Positions 25,901 through 39,492 of a stretch of DNA of 64,000 nucleotides are shown piece after piece. The stretch is taken from the NCBI GenBank assembly GCA_948099385.1, contig CANUEZ040000205.1, positions 2,728,001-2,792,000 of the forward strand, read 5' to 3'. The notes beneath the pieces are model-generated. The model was not told the DNA's origin. It worked only from the letters and a program-made list of their open reading frames with translations, and did no database searches. Numbering within the stretch: the stretch's first letter is position 1; each line of letters starts with the position of its first letter. Both the position numbers and the translations under genes were made by a program. Source of the stretch: Fasciola hepatica. Lineage: Eukaryota; Platyhelminthes; Trematoda; Plagiorchiida; Fasciolidae.

Positions 25901-27031
25901 CTACACAGCTTCCTTACTATGCATGCAATTGATTAGTAGTAGGAGATTAGATTAGATTAGATTAGAAATGTATAATATGATTGATCATGCCGCTTGAACG
26001 CTCAACTGAGCATTGAAATCCATGGAAGCACTCACTGTACAGCTGTTTCATCCTTGTTCGGACTCGACCCATCAGCAGTGCACATCGACCGAGCAACCAC
26101 GGGGACTCCAACAACCGCTGAACCATTGTGAATCGAACAACTCAACAACACAAGGCTATCCGCAATGGCTATCAACGCTTTGTTCAACATCTACACTACA
26201 TCATATATAGCACCTTTCCTAAACTGGCTTCAAATTTCAATGGTAACAACCAGCTTCGCGCACACCGATCGACTCCTATGATGGATCACTTCTCTGTAGG
26301 GGCCTAAGTACAACCAACGCATTCCCAAATGAAAAACCTACACAGCTTCCTTACTATGCATGCAATTGATTAGTAGTAGGAGATTAGATTATATTAGATT
26401 AGATCTGTATAATATGATTGATCATGCAGCTTGAACGCTCAACTGAGCATTGAAATCCATGGAAGCACTCACTGTACAGCTGTTTCATCCTTGTTCGGAC
26501 TCGACTCATCAGCAGTGCACATCGACCGAGCAACCACGGGGACTCCAACAACCGGTGAACCATTGTGAATCGAACAACTCAACAACACAAGGCTATCCGG
26601 GATTGCTATCAACGCTCCGTTCAACATCTACACTACATCATATATAGCACCCTTCCCAAACTGGCTTCAAATTTCAATGGTAACAACCAGCTTCGCGCAC
26701 ACCGATCGACTCCTATGATGGATGACTTCTCTGTAGGGGCCTAAGTACAACCAACGCATTCCCAAATGAAAAACCTACACAGCTTCCTTACTATGCATGC
26801 AATTGATTAGTAGTAGGAGATTAGATTAGATTAGATTAGATTAGATTAGATTAGATTAGATTTGTATAATATGATTGATCATGCCGCTTGAACGCTCAAC
26901 TGAGGATTGAAATCCATGGAAGCTCTCGCTGTACAGCTGTTTCATCCTTGTTCGGACTCGACTCATCAGCAGTGCACATCGACCGAGCAACCACGGGGAC
27001 TCCAACAACCGGTGAACCATTGTGAATCGAA

Positions 27032-27050
27032 GAACTCCACTTTGTATGTC
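27032..27050 (+). repeat. Monomer variant with a replaced 19-bp patch
   Basis: Here ACTCCACTTTGTATGTC stands where most monomers have ACTCAACAACACAAGGC, with no change in length and unchanged sequence on both sides. The first changed base also alters the B-box match (minus strand CTTCGATTC). The same or a related patch (TTTATATG, TTTATAAG forms) occurs in the monomers at 30478, 32280, 36756, 37646, 44291, 44743, 46084, 47425, 50091 and 52749, and not in the first 26 kb. Confidence 0.85.
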
Positions 27051-28266
27051 TATCCGGGATGGCTATCAACGCTTTGTTCAACATCTACACTACATCATAT
27101 TTAGCACCCTTCCCAAACTGGCTTCAAATTTGAATGGTAACGACAAGCTTCGCGCACACCGATCGACTCCTATGATGGAGGACTTCTCTGTAGGGGCCTG
27201 AGTAAAACCAACGCATTCCCAAATGAAAAACCTACACAGCTTCCTTACTATGCATGCAATTGATTAGTAGTAGGAGATTAGATTAGATTAGATTAGATTA
27301 GATTAGATTTGTATAATATGATTGATCATGCAGCTTGAACGCTCAACTGAGCATTGAAATCCATGGAAGCACTCATGTACAGCTGTTTCATCCTTGTTCG
27401 GACTCGACTCATCAGCAGTGCACATCGACCGAGCAACCACGGGGACTCCAACAACCGGTGAACCATTGTGAATCGAACAACTCAACAACACAAGGCTATC
27501 CGGGATGGCTATCAACGATTTGTTCAACATCTACACTACATCATATATAGCACCTTTCCCAAACTGGCTCCAAATTTGAATGGTAACAACCAGCTTCGCG
27601 CACACCGATCGACTCCTATGATGGATGACCTCTCTGTAGGGGCCTAATTACAACCAACGCATTCCCAAATGAAAAACCTACACAGCTTCCTTACTATGCA
27701 TGCAATTGATTAGTAGTAGGAGATTAGGTTAGATTAGATTAGATTAGATTTGTATAATATGATTGATCATGCAGCTTGAACGCTCAACTGAGCATTGAAA
27801 TCCATGGAAGCACTCACTGTACAGCTGTTTCATCCTTGTTCGGACTCGACTCATCAGCAGTGCACATCGACCGAGCAACCACGGGGACTCCAACAACCGG
27901 TGAACCATTGTGAATCGAACAACTCAACAACACAAGGCTATCCGGGATGGCTATCAACGCTTTGTTCAACATCTACACTACATCATATATAGCACCCTTC
28001 CCAAACTGGCTTCAAATTTCAATGGTAACAACCAGCTTCGCGCACACCGATCGACTCCTATGATGGATGACTTCTCTGTAGGGGCCTGAGTACAACCAAC
28101 GCATTCCCAAATGAAAAACCTACACAGCTTCCTTACTATGCATGCAATTGATTAGTAGTAGGAGATTAGATTAGATTAGATTAGATTAGATTAGATTAGA
28201 TTTGTATAATATGATTGATCATGCAGCTTGAACGCTCAACTGAGCATTGAAATCCATGGAAGCACT

Positions 28267-28314
28267 CACTGTACAGCTGTTTCATCCTTGTTCGGACTCG
28301 ACTCATCAGCAGTG
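28267..28314 (-). ncRNA. Hammerhead ribozyme copy in the 462-bp monomer class
   Basis: Strict motif. The monomer carries the longest ATTAG run seen in the window (nine units). Its partner in the 8-monomer duplication, at 31838-31885, is also intact. Confidence 0.72.
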
Positions 28315-28616
28315 CACATCGACCGAGCAACCACGGGGACTCCAACAACCGGTGAACCATTGTGAATCGAACAACTCAACAACACAAGGCTATCCGGGAT
28401 TGCTATCAACGCTCCGTTCAACATCTACACTACATCATATATAGCACCCTTCCCAAACTGGCTTCAAATTTCAATGGTAACAACCAGCTTCGCGCACACC
28501 GATCGACTCCTATGATGGATGACTTCTCTGTAGGGGCCTAAGTACAACCAACGCATTCCCAAATGGAAAACCTACACAGCTTCCTTACTATGCATGCAAT
28601 TGATTAGTAATAGGAG

Positions 28617-28661
28617 ATTAGATTAGATTAGATTAGATTAGATTAGATTAGATTAGATTAG
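28617..28661 (+). repeat. Longest pentamer run, nine ATTAG units
   Basis: Nine uninterrupted ATTAG units, part of a 462-bp monomer. The same length occurs at 32188-32232, exactly 3571 bp away, as expected from the 8-monomer duplication. Confidence 0.95.
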
Positions 28662-28785
28662 ATTTGTATAATATGATTGATCATGCAGCTTGAACGCTCA
28701 ACTGAGGATTGAAATCCATGGAAGCTATCACTGTACAGCTGTTTCATCCTTGTTCGGACTCGACTCATCAGCAGTGCACATCGAC

Positions 28786-31700
28786 CGAGCAACCACGGGG
28801 ACTCCAACAACCGGTGAACCATTGTGAATCGAACAACTCAACAACAGAAGGCTATCCGGGATGACTATCAACGCTTTGTTCAACATCTACACTACATCAT
28901 ATATAGCACCCTTCCCAAACTGGCTTCAAATTTCAATGGTAACAACCAGCTTCGCGCACACCGATCGACTCCTATGATGGATGACTTCTCTGTAGGGGCC
29001 TAAGTACAACCAACGCATTCCCAAATGAAAAATCTACACAGCTTCCTTACTATGCATGCAATTGATTAGTAGTAGGAGATTAGATTAGATTAGATTAGAT
29101 TAGATTTGTATAATATGATTGATCATGCAGCTTGAACGCTCAACTGAGCATTGAAATCCATGGAAGCAATGTACAGCTATTTCCTCCTTTTCCGGACTCG
29201 ACTCATCAACAGTGCACATCGACCCAGCAACCACGGGGACTCCAACAACCGGTGAACCATTGTGAATCGAACAACTCAACAACACAAGGCTATCCGGGAT
29301 GGCTATCAACGCTTTGTTCAACATCTACACTACATCATATATAGCACCCTTCCCAAACTGGCTTCAAATCTCAATGGTTACAACCAGCTTCGCGCACACC
29401 GATCGACTCCTATGATGGATGACTTCTCTGTAGGGGCCTAAGTACAACCAACGCATTCCCAAATGAAAAATCTACACAGCTTCCTTACTATGCATGCAAT
29501 TGATTAGTAGTAGGAGATTAGATTAGATTAGATTAGATTTTTATAATTTGATTGATCATGCCGCTTGAACGCTCAACTGAGCATTGAAATCCATGGAAGC
29601 ACTCACTGTACAGCTGTTTCATCCTTGTTCGGACTCGACCCATCAGCAGTGCACATCGACCGAGCAACCACGGGGACTCCAACAACCGCTGAACCATTGT
29701 GAATCGAACAACTCAACAACACAAGGCTATCCGCAATGGCTATCAACGCTTTGTTCAACATCTACACTACATCATATATAGCACCTTTCCTAAACTGGCT
29801 TCAAATTTCAATGGTAACAACCAGCTTCGCGCACACCGATCGACTCCTATGATGGATGACTTCTCTGTAGGGGCCTAAGTACAACCAACGCATTCCCAAA
29901 TGAAAAACCTACACAGCTTCCTTACTATGCATGCAATTGATTAGTAGTAGGAGATTAGATTATATTAGATTAGATCTGTATAATATGATTGATCATGCAG
30001 CTTGAACGCTCAACTGAGCATTGAAATCCATGGAAGCACTCACTGTACAGCTGTTTCATCCTTGTTCGGACTCGACTCATCAGCAGTGCACATCGACCGA
30101 GCAACCACGGGGACTCCAACAACCGGTGAACCATTGTGAATCGAACAACTCAACAACACAAGGCTATCCGGGATTGCTATCAACGCTCCGTTCAACATCT
30201 ACACTACATCATATATAGCACCCTTCCCAAACTGGCTTCAAATTTCAATGGTAACAACCAGCTTCGCGCACACCGATCGACTCCTATGATGGATGACTTC
30301 TCTGTAGGGGCCTAAGTACAACCAACGCATTCCCAAATGAAAAACCTACACAGCTTCCTTACTATGCATGCAATTGATTAGTAGTAGGAGATTAGATTAG
30401 ATTAGATTAGATTAGATTAGATTAGATTAGATTTGTATAATATGATTGATCATGCCGCTTGAACGCTCAACTGAGGATTGAAATCCATGGAAGCTCTCAC
30501 TGTACAGCTGTTTCATCCTTGTTCGGACTCGACTCATCAGCAGTGCACATCGACCGAGCAACCACGGGGACTCCAACAACCGGTGAACCATTGTGAATCG
30601 AAGAACTCCACTTTGTATGTCTATCCGGGATGGCTATCAACGCTTTGTTCAACATCTACACTACATCATATTTAGCACCCTTCCCAAACTGGCTTCAAAT
30701 TTGAATGGTAACGACAAGCTTCGCGCACACCGATCGACTCCTATGATGGAGGACTTCTCTGTAGGGGCCTGAGTAAAACCAACGCATTCCCAAATGAAAA
30801 ACCTACACAGCTTCCTTACTATGCATGCAATTGATTAGTAGTAGGAGATTAGATTAGATTAGATTAGATTAGATTAGATTTGTATAATATGATTGATCAT
30901 GCAGCTTGAACGCTCAACTGAGCATTGAAATCCATGGAAGCACTCATGTACAGCTGTTTCATCCTTGTTCGGACTCGACTCATCAGCAGTGCACATCGAC
31001 CGAGCAACCACGGGGACTCCAACAACCGGTGAACCATTGTGAATCGAACAACTCAACAACACAAGGCTATCCGGGATGGCTATCAACGATTTGTTCAACA
31101 TCTACACTACATCATATATAGCACCTTTCCCAAACTGGCTCCAAATTTGAATGGTAACAACCAGCTTCGCGCACACCGATCGACTCCTATGATGGATGAC
31201 CTCTCTGTAGGGGCCTAATTACAACCAACGCATTCCCAAATGAAAAACCTACACAGCTTCCTTACTATGCATGCAATTGATTAGTAGTAGGAGATTAGGT
31301 TAGATTAGATTAGATTAGATTTGTATAATATGATTGATCATGCAGCTTGAACGCTCAACTGAGCATTGAAATCCATGGAAGCACTCACTGTACAGCTGTT
31401 TCATCCTTGTTCGGACTCGACTCATCAGCAGTGCACATCGACCGAGCAACCACGGGGACTCCAACAACCGGTGAACCATTGTGAATCGAACAACTCAACA
31501 ACACAAGGCTATCCGGGATGGCTATCAACGCTTTGTTCAACATCTACACTACATCATATATAGCACCCTTCCCAAACTGGCTTCAAATTTCAATGGTAAC
31601 AACCAGCTTCGCGCACACCGATCGACTCCTATGATGGATGACTTCTCTGTAGGGGCCTGAGTACAACCAACGCATTCCCAAATGAAAAACCTACACAGCT

Positions 31701-32356
31701 TCCTTACTATGCATGCAATTGATTAGTAGTAGGAGATTAGATTAGATTAGATTAGATTAGATTAGATTAGATTTGTATAATATGATTGATCATGCAGCTT
31801 GAACGCTCAACTGAGCATTGAAATCCATGGAAGCACTCACTGTACAGCTGTTTCATCCTTGTTCGGACTCGACTCATCAGCAGTGCACATCGACCGAGCA
31901 ACCACGGGGACTCCAACAACCGGTGAACCATTGTGAATCGAACAACTCAACAACACAAGGCTATCCGGGATTGCTATCAACGCTCCGTTCAACATCTACA
32001 CTACATCATATATAGCACCCTTCCCAAACTGGCTTCAAATTTCAATGGTAACAACCAGCTTCGCGCACACCGATCGACTCCTATGATGGATGACTTCTCT
32101 GTAGGGGCCTAAGTACAACCAACGCATTCCCAAATGGAAAACCTACACAGCTTCCTTACTATGCATGCAATTGATTAGTAATAGGAGATTAGATTAGATT
32201 AGATTAGATTAGATTAGATTAGATTAGATTAGATTTGTATAATATGATTGATCATGCAGCTTGAACGCTCAACTGAGGATTGAAATCCATGGAAGCTATC
32301 ACTGTACAGCTGTTTCATCCTTGTTCGGACTCGACTCATCAGCAGTGCACATCGAC
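28786..32356 (+). repeat. Eight-monomer block, 3571 bp, copy B
   Basis: Direct tandem copy of 25215-28785. Similarity continues to about 32404, where the next monomer switches to the 19-bp patch form. The exchange junction therefore lies within about 28786-28833, a region shared by both parents. Monomers 32280 and 32732 after the block resemble 30478 and 30925, so part of a third copy follows. Confidence 0.9.
32188..32232 (+). repeat. Nine-unit ATTAG run, duplicate of 28617-28661
   Basis: Same nine-unit run in the second copy of the 3571-bp block. The equal length of such an unstable tract argues that the block duplication is recent. Confidence 0.93.
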
Positions 32357-33650
32357 CGAGCAACCACGGGGACTCCAACAACCGGTGAACCATTGTGAAT
32401 CGAAGAACTCCACTTTGTATGTCTATCCGGGATGGCTATCAACGCTTTGTTCAACATCTACACTACATCATATTTAGCACCCTTCCCAAACTGGCTTCAA
32501 ATTTGAATGGTAACAACAAGCTTCGCGCACACCGATCGACTCCTATGATGGATGACTTCTCTGTAGGGGCCTAAGTACAACCAACGCATTCCCAAATGAA
32601 AAACCTACACAGCTTCCTTACTATGCATGCAATTGATTAGTAGTAGGAGATTAGATTAGATTAGATTAGATTATATTAGATTAGATTTGTATAATATGAT
32701 TGATCATGCAGCTTGAACGCTCAACTGAGCATTGAAATCCATGGAAGCACTCACTGTACAGCTGTTTCATCCTTGTTCGGACTCGACTCATCAGCAGTGC
32801 ACATCGACCGAGCAACCACGGGGACTCCAACAACCGGTGAACCATTGTGAATCGAACAACTTAACAACACAAGGCTATCCGGGATGGCTATCAACGATTT
32901 GTTCAACATCTACACTACATCATATATAGCACCTTTCCCAAACTGGCTCCAAATTTGAATGGTAACAACCAGCTTCGCGCACACCGATCGACTCCTATGA
33001 TGGATGACCTCTCTGTAGGGGCCTAATTACAACCAACGCATTCCCAAATGAAAAACCTACACAGCTTCCTTACTATGCATGCAATTGATTAAAAGTAGGA
33101 GATTAGGTTAGATTAGATTAGATTAGATTTGTATAATATGATTGATCATGCAGCTTGAACGCTCAACTGAGCATTGAAATCCATGGAAGCACTCAGTGTA
33201 CAGCTGTTTCATCCTTGTACGGACTCGACTCATCAGCAGTGAACATCGACCGAGCAACCACGGGGACTCCAACAACCGGTGAACCATTGTGAATCGAACA
33301 ACTCAACAACACAAGGCTATCCGGGATGGCTATCAACGCTTTGTTCAACATCTACACTACATCATATATAGCACCCTTCCCAAACTGGCTTCAAATTTCA
33401 ATGGTAACAACCAGCTTCGCGCACACCGATCGACTCCTATGATGGATGACTTCTCTGTAGGGGCCTAAGTACAACCAACGCATTCCCAAATGAAAAACCT
33501 ACACAGCTTCCTTACTATGCATGCAATTGATTAGTAGTAGGAGATAAGATTAGATTAGATTAGATTAGATTAGATTAGATTAGATTTGTATAATATGATT
33601 GATCATGCAGCTTGAACGCTCAACTGAGCATTGAAATCCATGGAAGCACT

Positions 33651-33698
33651 CACTGTACAGCTGTTTCATCCTTGTTCGGACTCGACTCATCAGCAGTG
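33651..33698 (-). ncRNA. Hammerhead ribozyme copy
   Basis: Strict motif. Both adjacent monomers (33174 and 34083) have CAGTG in place of CACTG at monomer positions 21-25, which breaks the central pair of stem I. This copy is therefore an intact ribozyme between two degenerate ones. Confidence 0.72.
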
Positions 33699-36600
33699 CA
33701 CATCGACCGAGCAACCACGGGGACTCCAACAACCGGTGAACCATTGTGAATCGAACAACTCAACAACACAAGGCTATCCGGGATGGCTATCAACGCTTTG
33801 TTCAACATCTACACTACATCATATATAGCACCTTTCCCAAACTGGCTCCAAATTTGAATGGTAACAACCAGCTTGGCGCACACCGATCGACTCCTATGAT
33901 GGATGACTTCTCTGTAGGGGCCTAAGTACAACCAACGCATTCCCAAATGAAAAACCTACACAGCTTCCTTACTATGCATGCAATTGATTAGTAGTAGGAG
34001 ATTAGGTTTGATTAGATTAGATTAGATTAGATTAGATTTGTATAATATGATTGATCATGCAGCTTGAACGCTTAACTGAGCATTGAAATCCATGGAAGCA
34101 CTCAGTGTACAGCTGTTTCATCCTTGTACGGACTCGACTCATCAGCAGTGCACATCGACCGAGCAACCACGGGGACTCCAACAACCGGTGAACCATTGTG
34201 AATCGAACAACTCAACAACACAAGGCTATCCGGGATGGCTGTCAACGCTTTGTTCAACATCTACACTACATCATATATAGCACCCTTCCCAAACTGGCTT
34301 CAAATTTCAATGGTAACAAACAGCTTCGCGCACACCGATCGACTCCTATGATGGATGACTTCTCTGTAGGGGCCTGAGTACAACCAACGCATTCCCAAAT
34401 GAAAAACCTACACAGCTTCCTTACTATGCATGCAATTGATTAGTAGTAGGAGATTAGATTAGATTAGATTAGATTTGTATAATATGATTGATCATGCAGC
34501 TTGAACGCTCAACTGAGCATTGAAATCCATGGAAGCACTCACTGTACAGCTGTTTCATCCTTGTACGGACTCGACCCGTCAGCAGTGCACATCGACCGAG
34601 CAACCACGGGGACTCCAACAACCGGTGAACCATTGTGAATCGAACAACTCAACAACACAAGGCTATCCGGGATGGCTATCAACGCTTTGTTCAACATCTA
34701 CACTACATCATATATAGCACCCTTCCCAAACTGGCTTCAAATTTGAATGGTAACAACAAGCATCGCGCACACCGATCGACTCCTATGATGGATGACTTCT
34801 CTGTAGGGGCCTAAGTACAACCAACGCATTCCCAAATGAAAAACCTACACAGCTTCCTTACTATGCATGCAATTGATTAGTAGTAGGAGATTAGATTAGA
34901 TTAGATTAGATTAGATTAGATTTGTATAATATGATTGATCATGCAGCTTGAACGCTCAACTGAGCATTGAAATCCATGGAAGCACTCACTGTACCAGCTG
35001 TTTCATCCTTGTTCGGACTCGACCCATCAGCAGTGCACATCGACGGAGCAACCACGGGGACTCCAACAACCGGTGAACCATTGTGAATCGAACAACTCAA
35101 CAACACAAGGCTATCCGGGATGGCTATCAACGCTTTGTTCAACATCTACACTACATCATATATAGCACCCTTCCCAAACTGGCTTCAAATTTGAATGGTA
35201 ACAACAAGCTTCGCGCACACCGATCGACTCCTATGATGGATGACTTCTCTGTAGGGGCCTAAGTACAACCAACGCATTCCCAAATGAAAAAACTACACAG
35301 CTTCCTTACTATGCATGCAATTGATTAGTAGTAGGAGATTAGATTAGATTAGATGAGTTTAGATTAGATTAGATTTGTATAATATGATTGATCATGCAGC
35401 TTGAACGCTCAACTGAGCATTGAAATCCATGGAAGCACTCACTGTACAGCTGTTTCATCCTTGGTCGGACTCGACTCATCAACAGTGCACATCGACCGAG
35501 CAACCACGGGGACTCCAACAACCGGTGAACCATTGTGAATCGAACAGCTCAACAACACAAGGCTATCCGGGATGGCTATCAACGCTCTGTTCAACATCTA
35601 CACTACATCATATATGGCAACTTTCCCAATCTGGCTTCAAATTTCAATGGTAACAACCAGCTTCGCGCACACCGATCGACTCCTATGATGGATGACTTCT
35701 CTGTAGGGGCCTAAGTACAACCAACGCATTCCCAAATGAAAAATCTACACAGCTTCCTTAGTATGCATGCAATTGATTAGTAGTAGGAGATTAGATTAGA
35801 TTAGATTAGATTAGATTTGTATAATATGATTGATCATGCAGCTTGAACGCTCAACTGAGCATTGAAATCCATGGAAGCACTCACTGTACAGCTGTTTCAT
35901 CCTTGTTCGGACTCGACTCATCAGCAGTGCACATCGACCGAGCAACCACGGGGACTCCAACAACCGGTGAACCATTGTGAATCGAACAACTCAACAACAC
36001 AAGGCTATCCGAGATGGCTATCAACGCTTTGTTCAACATCTACACTACATCATATATAGCACCCTTCCCAAACTGGCTTCAAATTTCAATGGTAACAAAC
36101 AGCTTCGCGCACACCGATCGACTCCTATGATGGATGACTTCTCTGTAGGGGCCTAAGTACAACCAACGCATTCCCAAATGAAAAACCTACACAGCTTCCT
36201 CACTATGCATGCAATTGATTAGCAGTAGGAGATTAGATTAAATTAGATTAGATTAGATCTGTATAATATGATTGATCATGCAGCTTGAACGCTCAACTGA
36301 GCATTGAAATCCATGGAAGCACTCACTGTACAGCTGTTTCATCCTTGTTCGGACTCGACTCATCAGCAGTGCACATCGACCGAGCAACCACGGGGACTCC
36401 AACAACCGGTGAACCATTGTGAATCGAACAACTCAACAACACAAGGCTATCCGGGATGGCTATCAACGCTCCGTTCAACATCTACACTACATCATATATA
36501 GCACCCTTCCGAAACTGGCTTCAAATCTCAATGGTAACAACCAGCTTCGCGCACACCGATCGACTCCTATGATGGATGACTTCTCTGTAGGGGCCTAAGT

Positions 36601-39444
36601 ACAACCAACGCATTCCCAAATGAAAAACCTACACAGCTTCCTTACTATGCATGCAATTGATTAGTAGTAGGAGATTAGATTAGATTAGATTAGATTAGAT
36701 TAGATTAGATTTGTATAATATGATTGATCATGCAGCTTGAACGCTCAACTGAGCATTGAAATCCATGGAAGCACTCACTGTACCAGCTGTTTCATCCTTG
36801 TTCGGACTCGACTCATCAGCAGTGCACATCGACCGAGCAACCACGGGGACTCCAACAACCGGTGAACCATTGTGAATCGAAAAACTCCACTTTATAAGTC
36901 TATCCGGGATGGCTATCAACGCTTTGTTCAACATCTACACTACATCATATATAGCACCCTTCCCAAACTGGCTTCAAATTTGAATGGTAACAACAAGCTT
37001 CGCGCACACCGATCGACTCCTATGATGGATGACTTCTCTGTAGGGGCCTAAGTACAACCAACGCATTCCCAAATGAAAAACCTACACAGCTTCCTTACTA
37101 TGCATGCAATTGATTAGTAGTAGGAGATTAGATTACATTAGATTAGATTTGTATAATATGATTGATCATGCAGCTTGGACGCTCAACTGAGCATTGAAAT
37201 CCATGGAAGCACTCACTGTACAGCTGTTTCATCCTTGTACGGACTCGACCCGTCAGCAGTGCACATCGACCGAGCAACCACGGGGACTCCAACAACCGGT
37301 GAACCATTGTGAATCGAACAACTCAACAACACAAGGCTATCCGGGATGGCTATCAACGCTTTGTTCAACATCTACACAACATCATATATAGCACCCTTCC
37401 GAAACTGGCTTCAAATCTCAATGGTAACAACCAGCTTCGCGCACACCGATCGACTCCTATGATGGATGACTTCTCTGTAGGGGCCTAAGTACAACCAACG
37501 CATTCCCAAATGAAAAACCTACACAGCTTCCTTACTATGCATGCAATTGATTAGTAGTAGGAGATTAGATTAGATTAGATTAGATTAGATTAGATTAGAT
37601 TTGTATAATATGATTGATCATGCAGCTTGAACGCTCAACTGAGCATTGAAATCCATGGAAGCACTCACTGTACAGCTGTTTCATCCTTGTTCGGACTCGA
37701 CTCATCAGCAGTGCACATCGACCGAGCAACCAAGGGGACTCCAACAACCGGTGAACCATTGTGAATCGAAAAACTCCACTTTATAAGTCTATCCGGGATG
37801 GCTATCAACGCTTTGTTCAACATCTACACTACATCATATATAGCACCCTTCCCAAACTGGCTTCAAATTTGAATGGTAACAACAAGCTTCGCGCACACCG
37901 ATCGACTCCTATGATGGATGACTTATCTGTAGGGGCCTAAGTACAACCAACGCATTCCCAAATGAAAAACCTACACAGCTTCCTTACTATGCATGCAATT
38001 GATTAGTAGTAGGAGATTAGATTAGATTAGATTAGATTAGATTTGTATAATATGATTGATCATGCAGCTTGAACGCTCAACTGAGCATTGAAATCCATGG
38101 AAGCACTCACTGTACAGCTGTTTCATCCTTGTACGGACTCGACTCATCAGCAGTGCACATCGACCGAGCAACCACGCGGACTCCAACAACCGGTGAACCA
38201 TTGTGAATCGAACAACTCAACAACACAAGGCTATCCGGGATGGCTATCAACGCTTTGTTCAACATCTACACTACATCATATATAGCACCCTTCCCAAACT
38301 GGCTTCAAATTTGAATGGTAACAACAAGCATCGCGCACACCGATCGACTCCTATGATGGATGACTTCTCTGTAGGGGCCTAAGTACAACCAACGCATTCC
38401 CAAATGAAAAACCTACACAGCTTCCTTACTATGCATGCAATTGATTAGTAGTAGGAGATTAGATTAGATTAGATTAGATTAGATTAGATTTGTATAATAT
38501 GATTGATCATGCAGCTTGAACGCTCAACTGAGCATTGAAATCCATGGAAGCACTCACTGTACCAGCTGTTTCATCCTTGTTCGGACTCGACCCATCAGCA
38601 GTGCACATCGACGGAGCAACCACGGGGACTCCAACAACCGGTGAACCATTGTGAATCGAACAACTCAACAACACAAGGCTATCCGGGATGGCTATCAACG
38701 CTTTGTTCAACATCTACACTACATCATATATAGCACCCTTCCCAAACTGGCTTCAAATTTCAATGGTAACAACAAGCTTCGCGCACACCGATCGACTCCT
38801 ATGATGGATGACTTCTCTGTAGGGGCCTAAGTACAACCAACGCATTCCCAAATGGAAAACCTACACAGCTTCCTTACTATGCATGCAATTGATTAGTAGT
38901 AGGAGATTAGATTAGATTAGATGAGATTAGATTAGATTTGTATAATATGATTGATCATGCAGCTTGAACGCTCAACTGAGCATTGAAATCCATGGAAGCA
39001 CTCACTGTACAGCTGTTTCATCCTTGTACGGACTCGACTCATCAACAGTGCACATCGACCGAGCAACCACGGGGACTCCAACAACCGGTGAACCATTCTG
39101 AATCGAACAACTCAACAACACAAGGCTATCCGGGATGGTTATCGACGCTTTGTTCAACATCTACACTACATCATATATAGCACCCTTCCCAAACTGGCTT
39201 CAAATTTCAATGGTAACAACCAGCTTCGCGCACACCGATCGACTCCTATGATGGATGACTTCTCTGTAGGGGCCTAAGTACAACCAACGCATTCCCAAAT
39301 GAAAAATCTACACAGCTTCCTTACTATGCATGCAATTGATTAGTAGTAGGAGATTAGATTAGATTAGATTAGATTAGATTTGTATAATATGATTGATCAT
39401 GCAGCTTGAACGCTCAACTGAGCATTGAAATCCATGGAAGCACT

Positions 39445-39492
39445 CACTGTACAGCTGTTTCATCCTTGTTCGGACTCGACTCATCAGCAGTG
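39445..39492 (-). ncRNA. Hammerhead ribozyme copy
   Basis: Strict motif on the minus strand. The following monomers at 39867 and 40324 are also strict, which gives another run of consecutive intact copies. Confidence 0.72.

Larger units (their letters stand above)
25215..28785 (+). repeat. Eight-monomer block, 3571 bp, copy A
   Basis: All eight monomer starts from 25580 to 28709 recur exactly 3571 bp later (29151 to 32280). Shared rare marks include a 4-bp deletion near 25588/29159, the GATGACTATC change, GATTGCTATC, the 19-bp patch and the nine-unit ATTAG run. I saw only a handful of differences, mainly around 25970-25985 and single bases near 25776, 26287 and 26932. The left limit is set by the last mismatch, at 25214 versus 28785. 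Confidence 0.9.

Noticed and set aside
28617..28661. True telomeric repeat tract
   Set aside because: Runs are only 20-45 bp, the unit is mainly TTAGA rather than TTAGG, and each is embedded in the same monomer position.
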